Assembly (NCBI GenBank): GCA_018873245.2
Contig: JAEMBT020000001.1
Coordinates: 1,922,001 to 1,986,000, forward strand
Direction: 5' to 3'
From: Archegozetes longisetosus
Lineage: Eukaryota; Arthropoda; Arachnida; Sarcoptiformes; Trhypochthoniidae
Length of the DNA stretch: 64,000 nt
The translations under genes were made by a program, and so were the position numbers. Within the stretch, counting starts at the first letter, position 1; every line of letters starts with the position of its first letter. The notes under the pieces are model-generated. The model was not told the DNA's origin. It saw nothing but the letters and a program-made list of their open reading frames with translations, and did not search any database. Below, piece after piece: positions 11,549-21,716 of this stretch.

Positions 11549-11991
11549 TGTTATATTAAAGTAAGAAGTATTTCAATTTGTTTTTGAACTTCTTATTAGT
11601 TATGACTATGAGAGTAAAACTCTTAATTTGTTATCAATATAAAATCCGTTATGTTAAGTCCGTTCTAATTGTAAAAGTAAATCCTTATTCTGAATTAACC
11701 GCAAAAGATAATTATTATGAGAATCTAGTATTAGAATGTTTAAACATCCCTTTATAAGAATAAAATTCTTAATATTATAACTCGAAAATATTTTTAACAT
11801 CTTTCTATTAATTAGTCAGAAAAGTATAGAAAGAGAGAGTAATATAGTAGAAATATATATGAGAGAAAGCTTAGTCTCTGAGTGACACATTTAAACTTTG
11901 TGTATTATCATTCAATATATATTTTAACAGAGATTGTTAATTGTTAAAGTCTAAGAGTTGTTATTTCGCTGTTTTAATATCCATTCTCACA
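11549..11991. mobile_element. Possible solo LTR (443 bp insertion)
   Basis: The paralogous flank near 5700-5740 is continuous, while here about 440 bp intervene. The inserted block begins TGTTATATTA and ends TTCTCACA, the TG...CA form of an LTR. Adjacent GTAT and ATAT could be a degraded target duplication. No internal coding sequence. The class is uncertain. Confidence 0.4.
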
Positions 11992-12173
11992 ATATGTTTT
12001 TTAGAACAAGTTTGTAAATCCTATTTATTTGCTGACCTTCAATTTAGTTTTTAATATTACGCCATGTATTTATAAATATGTTGGAATATTGCATTTGGTC
12101 TAATGTCATGTTATCAATAATAGATTTAAACGAAGCTAAGACTTAATGGCATTTATGTACAAATCGCCACTTA

Positions 12174-12780
12174 CACTGATAGTATCTCAAGTGGTTACCA
12201 GATTCGGATTTTAGACTAAAATTTCATTAAAGTACTTGTCTTGACATTTCTAACAAACACAATTTTACCTGTGAATATGCATCGAGTGACCAGAAATAAG
12301 TATTCGAAATATAATAGTTTCACATATAAAACATGCTGTAATGTACAAAACTTATTGAAAACTTCTATTGGAGAAAATTTCTAATTACTGACTATGCTTT
12401 GAAAGTGATTCATATGAATGTGATATGAATGTGATATGAACGATTGTGACGATTGTTTTGTATTTTTTGACTTCATTGTAATAAATTTGTGTTTAAATCA
12501 TTTATTTCATTAATATCATATCCACTATATATTAATATAATATATATGACATATATAATATTAAAAATATAATATATACATTAAAAATATCAATAAGTAT
12601 TGTAACATTCACTATCTAAAATAGTAAAATACTCGAGTAATGGATTTCCGACCTGTATATCTGGTTACTCGGGGCATATTCACAGTTCAGATTATGTTCA
12701 TTAGGTGTGTCAAGACAAGTACTTTAATAAAATTTTAGTCTGAAATTCAAAACCGATAACCAATTGAGATACTTCCAGTG
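12174..12780. mobile_element. Long-TIR element (607 bp) with TTA target duplication
   Basis: The two ends form an imperfect inverted repeat of about 110 bp. It starts CACTGATAGTATCTCAAGTG on the left and CACTGGAAGTATCTCAATTG on the reversed right, and shares a TTAAAGTACTTGTCTTGACA block. TTA flanks both sides (12171-12173, 12781-12783). The empty site at about 6840-6870 reads through with a single TTA. The centre is a TA-rich palindromic tract (about 12525-12600). No transposase frame. The superfamily is unclear: a CACTG end with a 3-bp duplication is compatible with CMC- or Harbinger-like elements. Confidence 0.75.
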
Positions 12781-13089
12781 TTAAACTGAATTACATAGAT
12801 TAAACATCAGGTTAATGGTTTGAGGTTTTAACAGATTAGAACTGAATTCAACCGCCGATTCCAATTGTCACTAATCCAGCTAAAATCGTTTGATATCGTT
12901 TAATAGAATGACAAAACGGCGGCCAGGATTATAAATAAATTTGCAAAAAGTCTTTTATTATTAATTGTTGTAATTCAAGCAATCAAATATTAAGTCTTTT
13001 TAAATAATTTATTAAATTTAAACCGCTTTTAAAACTTCAAAATGTTAAATTGCTAAACTCGGCTTAGTTTAAACTCTCTTCACGCATAA

Positions 13090-13599
13090 TGTCAAAAAAA
13101 GCAAAAATAAAATAAAAATAGAAATAAACATACAATCATACACACACACATACACGCACGTACACACACAAATTAAATTATAATCTTTAGTTTAACAAAT
13201 ATACATAAACAAATAAAAACTAGATACTTTGACTATTGGATGGTCAAACAGAAATAATAGACATAAACAAATAGAAACTTTAAATGCTTTGACCATTGGA
13301 TGGTCAAAGTAACAAAACTGTGCGAATACTTTGGACTGTTTGTGAATAAATTATGGAAGGTTTTTCGGTGATCAAATGCTAGACACCAGAGTATATAAAG
13401 TCGACTGAAATAACCTAAAAGGGCATTCCTTCTTTTGCAGTGGCAAAGTAAAGTTGTGCTCCTGATCGCTAAAACTTTAACAGAAAGTGTTGTAAAATAT
13501 ATGTATGTGTTTGTGAATTTTAAATAAAAATTTTTATGACAAAAACTCTATTGTGTATTTGATTTAATTATATTCTTTTCAAAAAAACGTCCCAACACA
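13090..13599 (+). mobile_element. LTR-like block of a retroelement
   Basis: It begins TGTC and ends ACACA. In LTR order it contains a tandem enhancer-like repeat (13203-13308, period 58 bp, each unit with the palindrome TTTGACYATTGGATGGTCAAA), a TATA box (TATATAAAG, 13392-13400) with an initiator-like CATTCC about 30 bp on, and AATAAA at 13523. Just after it, at 13607, TGGTACCAGGAACA has the TGG start of a tRNA primer-binding site. No gag or pol frame and no second LTR were seen. Confidence 0.45.
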
Positions 13600-13689
13600 A
13601 TCTGCGTGGTACCAGGAACATCGAATCAAGACAAGCAGTAAGTGGCTTTATTTTTTTTAAACTTTAACACGCATATGTACTGTAAATTG

Positions 13690-13757
13690 ATATCCTCAGA
13701 CTGGAATTTAATCGAGTCTTAGACTCAACACTTAATTTCCAGTGTCTGAGGATTAAA
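13690..13757. repeat. Inverted repeat (hairpin)
   Basis: ATCCTCAGAC-TGGAATTTAA and, some 20 bp on, TTAATTTCCAGTGTCTGAGG are inverted copies, about 20 bp with small gaps. It lies within the composite insertion, after the putative primer-binding site. Confidence 0.6.
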
Positions 13758-14847
13758 AACGATCCCAAAAATAGTCTCACGCAAAGAATAAACGTGAAAA
13801 TACCAGCCTAAAAATTTTAATTCATTTACATGTAAGTGCAATTTCAAAAATTTTTTCATCCGATTTCAATTCAACCGAAATCAATATTTTTGTATATTTC
13901 AAAACCGATTAAACCCGAAATTATGTTTTTTAATTTTTCAAAAGTAATAAATCCGAATTTCAGTTAAAATTATTCCACCGAATTTTACCGCGAATTCAGA
14001 AATTGTTTTGACCAGAAACCATTAACTCGAATTTAACAGTAGAAAATATAGCTCCTTAGAAGCAATGGCTTCTACTGGTTTATTAAAGAGATAGATTTTC
14101 AAATGACTGCCGAAAAAGTAACCGCTTTTAAAGTGCCACATTTACAGCTGGTTATTAATCCTTGTAATTGAGTCCAAGTGACGATTTATACATAAGTACC
14201 ATTAGGTCTAGACTTGTTTGACGCTATTGTCGATAACATTACATTGGATCAAATGCAATATTCAAACATATTCATTAATACATTGCGTAAATTGAAACTA
14301 AGTTGAAGGTTAGCAAATAGATGGGATTTACGAACTTACTTTAAAAACACTATAACTACATTTATTCACGAATAAAAGTCAGTTTTGTTACTTTAAACTT
14401 TAATCGATTCTTATTTAATATATAAGTTTGCAAAAATAATCTTTAAATAAGTTAGTATTTATCTGAGCATTTGCTGTAAATGTTTTTCATCTCACTCCAA
14501 ACGTTTAGTCATTTTAAACGCCATTTGTATGTTAATGTCAAAGTTATTATATGAATCGATTAAAAGTGCATAACTACATCTTTTATTCATACACTGTGTT
14601 AATCATGACTCTTTCTAAAGATTAAAACAATAAAAGTTTTTCACAGCTTTTCATTTAGTCTTAAATTTTACGCAGTGTATTAGTAGAAGAATATTAAAAA
14701 TTAACTAATGAAACATGTATTGAAAAGAGACCTCATCCGTAGTTAGAAGTCAGCAATAAATGGAGCGCACTGTTGCAATTAATAAATTTGAGATTAATAA
14801 ACATAAGCTTTTAATAATATAAGTCATTCGACGCCTAATTATTAAAA

Positions 14848-15691
14848 GTGAAAGCTTTCATCTGTTTGCTGTTTATTGCAGCAATAGCAGTTAATAACTC
14901 GTTAGTAATTTTTCGCAAAAATCTCTTACCTTCTCATCCGCCGGCAAACTACAATGTTAACAATGTTGGCGAACCTTTATTCTTGACTCCTTACATAGAA
15001 AATGGTATAATAGAAGAAGCCAGAAAACTAACTCAAGTGAATGGACTGCTGAACGCGCCCAATATCACGAGTTATTCTGGATTTCTAACTGTTAATAAGA
15101 AGTGTAACAGCAACATCTTCTTCTGGTTCTGGTTCTTTCATCCTCTGTTAGGACTAATTATACATTTAATCCATCAATTAATATCTTCTAAACTGATTGA
15201 TTCATTTTCAATTAATCTCATTTGATAGTATCGTTTACTACATTTCGTCGGTCAGCGCTATTTCATGTTATCTGTAATTGAAATGAGATTACAGATAACA
15301 GGCAATATCACTCACCTGACGATTTGCGTTTATTACTTTTCAGTAAAATAGCTTCATCACAGATTTAGGTTTACAACAAATTTGCAAGAACTCTTGAAAG
15401 ATTTACATTTACTATTAGAATAATGATAAAAACGCACTGATATTGGTTTGGTTTCGAGGGGGACCTGGAACTTCACTATTATTTGATTCGTTCGTGGAGC
15501 ATGGACCTCTTGTTTTGCAAAAAGATCTGAAAGCAATTCTGCACAAAACACGTGATCTCAACAATTTTCTATGCTATTCATTGATAATAGTGCTAGAATT
15601 GGATTTAGTTTTACTCAATGTGATAAAGGTATTTATAACTACCATATACATTTTACAATACATTAATCATTTGTATCAGTGAACCAAAGGT
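14848..15691 (+). pseudogene. Carboxypeptidase copy C (CPVL-like), truncated
   Basis: Only exons 1 and 2 remain (nominal 14848-15147 and 15419-15628). The start ATG is GTG at 14848. The exon 1 donor GT is TT at 15148-15149. One base of the AAATACACG segment is lost near 15545-15548, shifting frame (exon 2 is 210 instead of 211 bp). Extra codons appear in the signal region and in FFWFWFF. The intron 2 acceptor CCAAAG is still present just before 15690, but exon 3 with all three triad residues is missing; copy D begins 155 bp later. The 5' flank resembles that of copy B. Confidence 0.9.
15267..15299. repeat. Intron 1 hairpin of copy C
   Basis: Perfect 12-bp arms GTTATCTGTAAT (15267-15278) and ATTACAGATAAC (15288-15299) with a 9-base loop, at the position of the copy A and E intron hairpins. 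Confidence 0.75.
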
Positions 15692-15845
15692 TAATCAATA
15701 AATAAGTCAAACATTGGTTGGAAAGAGTCTGAAGCTGCAGATATACTTCGGTAATAATTGCAACTCACGGTTAGGATTCATAAATTTTTGGTTATTAAAT
15801 ATAAGCTTTTAATAGTACTAGACGTTTGACACGTAGTTCTTCAAA

Positions 15846-17620
15846 ATGAAAGCCTTCTATTGTTTGTTGTTTATTGCAATAACGATTAACAACTCGTTAG
15901 CAATTTTTCCCGAAAACTTCTTTCCTTCTCACCTGCCGGCCAACAAAATCGTTAAGAATGCGGGCGACCCCCTATTCCTGACTCCTTACATAGAAAGTGG
16001 TAAAATAGAAAAAGCCAGAAAACTAAGTCAAGTGGACGGACTGCCGAACGCACCCAATATCACGAGTTATTCTGGTTTACTAACTGTTAATAAGAAACAC
16101 AACAGTAATATCTTCTTCTGGTTCTTTCCAGCTCTGGTAGGACTCATTTTATGTTTGATCAATTTATTAATTTGTTGCGACTCATAGATTAAGCTTCGAT
16201 TAAACTTATTCGATTTGCATGTTTTACTTCATTTCATTGGTCAATTCATGTATGTCAGTGTATTGCAGTGTATTGTGTCATTTGCAATTGAAATCAGATT
16301 ATAGATAATTACAGCTAACACATAATAACACTCACACTACGACTTGTGTTATATAATATCAACCAAATAATTGATCAAAGATTAAGTTTAATGTGAAATT
16401 TTGAAAATTTCTCAAAAATGAATATTTACTGTTAGAATAAAGATAAAAACGCTCCGGTATTGCTTTGGCTTAATGGAGGACCCGGAACTTCATCAATGTT
16501 AGGCTTGTTCGTAGAACATGGACCTCTTGTTTTACAAAAAGATTTGAAAGCAAATCTACGCAAATACACGTGGGCTCAAGAATTTTCTATGTTATACATT
16601 GATAATCCTGTTGGAACTGGATTTAGCTTTACCCAAAGTGATGAAGGTATTTATAACTGCATAATACATTTTACATATATCTATCATTTGTATCTGTGAA
16701 CCAAAGGTTATGCAAAAGATCAAAATGATGTGGCAAGAGATCTATACGAAGCACTTCAACAATTCTTCACCATCTTCTATGACTATAGAAAAAATGATTT
16801 TTACGTCACTGGAGAATCTTACGGCGGTAAATATGTGCCGACCATTGCTTATAAGATACACACTGAAGGAGTCAAGTCTAATATATCCCTGAAGGGTATC
16901 GCTATTGGAAACGGAATATGTGACCCTCAGACTATGTTAAGCTATGGAGAATTACTCTTCCAAATTGGACTCGTGGACGAAAATCAGAGAAACCATTTTA
17001 ATACTGAAGAAAAGAAAGCTGTCCAATTAATCGAAAATGAAGAGTATATCGGAGCATTTAAAATATTTGACTCGTTAATCGTTGGAAGTTTATTAAATAC
17101 GACAACTTATTTCACAAACGTGACTGGATTCACATATCGCTATAACTACTTGTACAGTAAATCTCCTGAAGATTTCTCTTATTACTTGTCATACCTTGGA
17201 TTGGATGATACGAGAAGAGCCATTCATGTGGGAAACCTTACTTTCAGTAACGGTAAAACTGTTAAAACACATCTAATGAACGACATGATGAAATCTGTAA
17301 AACCATGGGTCGCAACTCTTATGGATAGTTACAAAGTTCTGATCTATAGCGGACAACTTGATATCTTAGTTGCTGCATCACTTACAGAAAACTTTTTGCA
17401 AACTGTTAAATGGAGTAAAGCTGATCAATACAAAAAAGCTGATCGTTTCATATGGAAAGTATCGCAAGAGGATTCAGAATTTGCCGGTTGTGTGAGACAA
17501 GTGGACCGATTCTTTCAAGTTGTGGTCAGAAATGGAGGACATCTTCTACCTCATGATCAGCCAAGAGCTTCACTCGACATGATCACCAGATTCGTTAAAA
17601 ACCAAAGTTATAAAAATTAG
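15846..17620 (+). CDS. Vitellogenic-type serine carboxypeptidase, copy D (intact)
   Basis: S10 carboxypeptidase of the CPVL type. Join 15846-16136, 16436-16646, 16707-17620 gives 291, 211 and 914 bp and 471 codons. Introns are 299 and 60 bp with GT-AG sites, phases 0 and 1. A signal peptide (MKAFYCLLFIAITINNSLA) is followed by the prodomain-like N terminus. Triad: Ser205, Asp386, His446. The serine motif is GESYGG where the other copies have GESYAG; Gly at this place should be tolerated. Exon 3 is nearly identical in protein to copy B, yet the 5' flank is closer to that of copy A, so the gene looks mosaic. A TAAATATAAG stretch about 50 bp upstream of the ATG could be the TATA element. Confidence 0.92.
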
Positions 17621-17816
17621 ACTCAAAGAATCAAAGACATCGTCATTCAATAATTGATTGTCAATAATTGATTGACTATGATTTAAGTACAAAAAAATTT
17701 ATTAAACGTTTAAATCAGACTGAATAAATGTTGAGTAAAATTGTTGAATTAGGGCAATAATTATTTAATAGAGTTAATCATCACTTTGAAGTGAAAGTAA
17801 ATTAGACCATCAAAAG
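17621..17816. other. 3' flank of copy D
   Basis: Reverse-complement match to the 3' flank of copy B. No gene. Confidence 0.6.
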
Positions 17817-17818
17817 TA

Positions 17819-17971
17819 CCGTTTTACCGCGCTTTTTACTGCATGCAGTAATAGTCGGATTCAAAAGAATTTTGTTCTCTCAAAATCTACTGCAGTTATA
17901 CTCGAACATAACTGCACTCTTTCTCAAGAATCTTTACATAAATGCATGCAATTTAAAACGCGGTAAAACGG
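17819..17971. mobile_element. Mariner-type MITE (153 bp) with TA duplication
   Basis: Perfect 13-bp ends CCGTTTTACCGCG and CGCGGTAAAACGG, extended imperfectly through a TTTTNACTGCATGCA-like stretch to about 30 bp. TA on each side (17817-17818, 17972-17973). The paralogous flank of copy B reads AAAAGTATATC without it, which fits insertion at a single TA. No frame. A Tc1/mariner-derived MITE is the best guess from the TA target. Confidence 0.85.
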
Positions 17972-17973
17972 TA

Positions 17974-18407
17974 TATCTTTTATTTCTTGTGACATTTTAA
18001 ATTCAATCAATTCTGAACATAAAGTTCTATCTTCGAGCTTTGTCGTTTTATTATGTCAATCAGTAATAGATTTTCATATCTTTCTATTTGTCACTAAATA
18101 CTACACAGCAGTATGTCCTGAAAATATTTGTTCTTTGTTAACCTGTAATTATACGTGTTGTATGACATACTCATCAATTTTTGCATTCAATGGTTTCCAA
18201 ACTTTGAAATGTAAATCGTAAAGCTTTATTTTCGTTCGGTTTGTTGTCATTTCTGAGTTATAAATTTATTGTTTGAGTATTTGAATGTTTTGTATGAACT
18301 CAATTATCCAGTCTGTTCGTTGCCTTTGAATCTATCATGAATAGGCTCAGCTTTTTCGGTAGTCGATCAAAAATGACTTGCTTTGATGAACCTGTAAAAG
18401 CTCGTAG
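17974..18407. other. Intergenic, duplicated flank
   Basis: About 18100-18420 is the reverse complement of about 3920-4180 upstream of copy A. No gene. Confidence 0.55.
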
Positions 18408-18953
18408 CACGTCAATTCAGCCCCTGACAATCCAGTTCCGACAATTCAGCTCTACGACAACTCAGTCTTAGACAACTCATATTAATCCTAAGTACTAATT
18501 GTAACGTAGAGTTATAGTCTAATGTGTAGAGTCGCCGTCTTGATACATTAAGACTTCGGGTTCGAGCATATAGAGGACATGGATTTTTTCAAAATTGTTT
18601 TAAGCTAAACTCAATTTGATTTAAGTAATTAAATACATTAATTAAATAAATAGAAGAAGTATCGTGATGCTGCTTTCAGTTTGAAAAAGAATGAGGTAAA
18701 ATATGGACAAAGTCCTGTCATAAAGTATCTTAAAAGTGCCACTCACAAGCCTTGTTTTTAATACTTTTTTTAACTTTTATATTTGAACTTATTCTTTAGT
18801 TTCAAAGCTATTTTACAAATTTTGTTTTAATAAAATTTTACGACTGAAAGTATTTTTCTTGAGGTTGAATTGTCAAAAGCTGGATAATCTTATGGCTGAA
18901 TTATTTTGGAGCTGAATTATCTGGAGCTGAATTGCTGGGGCTGAATTGACATG
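18408..18953. mobile_element. TIR element (546 bp) with tRNA-like interior
   Basis: Ends CACGTCAATTCAGCCCC and, reversed, CATGTCAATTCAGCCCC. Subterminal copies of CAATTCAGCTCC-like motifs occur on both sides (four on the right between about 18885 and 18953). Flanking TGTAAAAGCT (18393-18402) and TGTAAAAACC (18958-18967) look like a degraded 9-10 bp target duplication, and the empty form is seen upstream of copy A (about 3920-3945). The duplication size would suit a Mutator-like element, but that is inference. Confidence 0.6.
18512..18578 (+). ncRNA. tRNA-like relic inside the TIR element
   Basis: The order A-box-like TAGTCTAATGTGTAGAGTCG, a stem GTCTT/AAGAC with an 8-base loop, then a B-box-like GGGTTCGAGCA resembles a tRNA body. 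The acceptor stem does not pair and the anticodon loop has an extra base, so it is not a working tRNA. It could be a captured tRNA or SINE head. Confidence 0.35.
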
Positions 18954-18967
18954 CAAATGTAAAAACC

Positions 18968-20551
18968 ATCGCTCAAAAGAATCACATTTTCCGTTGTTTA
19001 ATTCATGTGATTAAGTCTAAGTGACGATTTGTCGACTCGAATTTTCGAAATACAAAGTTTCGAAAAATAGTCTCGAAAGCCCTGTCTCTAAACTTTATAC
19101 CAGAGAAAAGAATCGGATTTTCTAAACTTAAAATAAACTAAATTTTGAAACGAAACATTTTCAAATATCAAATAGATTAAAATTGAACATTAACTCAATA
19201 AGTAAGCCTAATTCGTGGAATAAACTTGTTTTAACTATTATCAAATTGAAGCGAAACTCCAATAGATTATGAGATTAGCAGACAGAGTCTTAAAGATAAT
19301 AAAAACTAAGTTTTTTATTCATTGATAGACATTCTTCTGCAAAAGATTTTCTGTTTTTCAAAGCCTTCTAGAATAAATTATGAATAATTGAATTTATTTA
19401 ACTAAAAATGATTGCAGTTCTATATCTGCAGTTCACGATAATTCAATGTTTTATAAAATTAAAACCTACAAAATAAGGACTATTATAAGTGCAAAACTGA
19501 AGGATGTAAACAAGGTCGAGTTTAATTGATAATAAATATGCCAAACATTCTAATGAACACAATTACATCAATGTTACCATTTTTCACTACCAATCCATTG
19601 GTTTCTTAATAAAGATCTGAAAGTAATATCCCTATAAAAACAAAATGGGGTTTATCGTACTATTAGAGCTTCAAAACGGGGTTTTCTAAACTTTATTTTT
19701 CGAAATTTCGAAGTGTAACCTTCAAAGTAGAAAGTATTTTTAATGCTAGAAAAAGGCCTATTCTCTAAGGAATTTCTTCAAGAACAGGCTTCAAATGCAA
19801 TATTCAAACATATTTATAAATATTGCTAGAAGAAAAATGAAATCAATAAAATAATTAAACATCTGTTGAAAGAGTCTGTTGTTCAAGTTAAAGTCTGGCA
19901 ATAAATAAAGCGCATATTTGAACGTGAAGTTTTCTCAATGTTTCTAATGGTAGTTTAATCATATTATAGAGTAATAGAATACATAAAGATATGTCTTGAG
20001 ATGAGCTGAAAACCAAAAGAAGCCTTAAAACTTACAAAATATTGGGCGTTCGCTATAAAACTGACTCCAAAAGTAATTCAAAACTTTTTTCTCAAGTCGT
20101 TTTGATAAAGTCATGAATAATAATGTGAACGATTGAGTCTGATTTTGAACTTTTCATAAATTAAACTCACATATAAATCGAATGCTAAAAATATTGTATA
20201 AAACAAAAGGGTTTTTTCCTGAACATCTTTTTAAAAACTAGATCTCACAGAGCCGTTCGTGAGCAATTATCTTAATAATTTAAAAGAGAAGGTTCTACAG
20301 ATAAATCAGGCCTATTTGGAATGCAACGGAAAACATTTCCAACATGTAGTTTAATCAATTTTTTTCTCCTTAAATACTACTATTGTTTAATTACTCATAA
20401 GAATTTAGTGAATAGAAGTTGAGATTAAGATTTTTAGAGTTCACTAATCAGTCAGTGCAGACATTGAGTTCTTAAAAATTATTCACTTATATCATTCAAC
20501 TGCAAATCTTAGAGATAGTTTTATAGCGAACGTTCGGTATAAGAGCTTATG
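18968..20551. other. Intergenic with a diverged insertion
   Basis: Between about 19031 and 19793 a block interrupts the locus flanking repeat. It has TTTCGAAA-type motifs near both edges but no clear terminal repeats. No gene seen. Confidence 0.4.
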
Positions 20552-20559
20552 CTTATCAT

Positions 20560-21126
20560 CAGTGATGTACACGCTCGACGCTCACGCTCGCGCTGGGGGA
20601 AAATGAGACGCTCAGCGCTCACTTTTTCGAGGCATTCGAGCGCCGAGAGTTTACCGAGCGTCATATAAGCAAAGTTCATGAATTGAAAGGCTTTTTCTAC
20701 ACAAGATTGATTTATTTTACTTAAGTTGTAACATTATCTGTATATAAATTTCATAAATATGATACTCACCGATTGAAAATCATTCAAACAAATACTTTAG
20801 TTCAAAAGCTGATGTTATATAAATAAAATGTCTATATTGAAGATAGGAGAACCCATTTAGTTTCAGACGCAAAAAAGATTCTGTCTAAAGACAGAATAAA
20901 TCATAAATTTCTGTGTAAAAATTTATATTTAGTAAAAACTAACTTTTTTTATTAAAAAATATCTATACAATATTTCTAATATGGAAAATACGTACTAAGA
21001 CTTGACGCTCAACGCTCACGCTCGAGGGTAAGACTCCCGAGCGTCCACTCACGCTCGGTAAAATCGGAACGCTAGACGTTCGCGCCCGCTGCCGAGCGCC
21101 AAACGCTCGAGCGTTGAGCATCACTG
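20560..21126. mobile_element. Non-autonomous hAT-type element 4 (567 bp)
   Basis: Both ends begin CAGTGATG (the right one on the opposite strand), followed by CACGCTCGA or CAACGCTCGA. A perfect 8-bp duplication CTTATCAT lies at 20552-20559 and 21127-21134. GC-rich arrays of GACGCTC/GAGCGTC in both orientations fill the first and last 100 bp or so, and the centre is AT-rich with no frame. All hAT criteria are met; no transposase is in the window. Confidence 0.9.
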
Positions 21127-21134
21127 CTTATCAT

Positions 21135-21716
21135 TGTACTGAAAGTGTACAATATATGAAACCTTGATTTCAAAAAGGGCTTAAGTGATAAAATTGTAAA
21201 AAATGATATTTAGATCTTTTCATTTGAATAATAAAGCTTAGAACTGATCACAAGATGTCGTTTCCGATATAAACGGCTTAAACCTAATAGAAACTTATAT
21301 TAATACTTTAAAATTGAGTTTGCTAATAAAACCAATTGAAATCATTAAGCGTTTTTGCGTTTCTCTCAATAATTGATTTAATGCAACGAAGCCCTTTTGG
21401 AAAAGAACTCTTTATATCGGTCAAAGTTTTATTAATATGAACAAAACGTCAATCTTGACTTCCAAATTAACGTAATGAAACTTCGATCAAACGAAATATT
21501 ATACATTTAAGTTAGTGAAGAATAGGTTAAAAGATGATAAAGACTCACTTGAGATGAGAGATTCAATTGTTTAGTCAATAACATTGATTTGATAAAGCTT
21601 TATATTGAACTGAGTAATTGATAAGATTTAGGCACATTATACATCTATACTTACTTCAAATTTTCTTATAAGTCTAATGAGCTGATCATAAATCATTCAA
21701 TACGTAATTGTTCAAA
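21135..21716. other. Upstream region of copy E
   Basis: No gene. Unlike copies A-D, the sequence just before the ATG is only weakly similar to the other copies. Confidence 0.4.

Larger units (their letters stand above)
12811..14035. mobile_element. Composite insertion (about 1.2 kb) holding an LTR-like block
   Basis: The related flank near 6860-6880 is continuous here, so about 1.2 kb were inserted. The outer ends carry GTTAATGGTTT inverted against AAACCATTAAC, with GAATT/CCGAATT-type motifs inside both ends; no clear target duplication was found. The LTR-like block at 13090-13599 lies inside. It looks like a TIR element that received a retroelement, but the borders are approximate. Confidence 0.4.

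Noticed and set aside
19031..19793. Block interrupting the flanking repeat with TTTCGAAA motifs
   Set aside because: Likely an insertion, but no terminal repeats or duplication, so not called as a mobile element.
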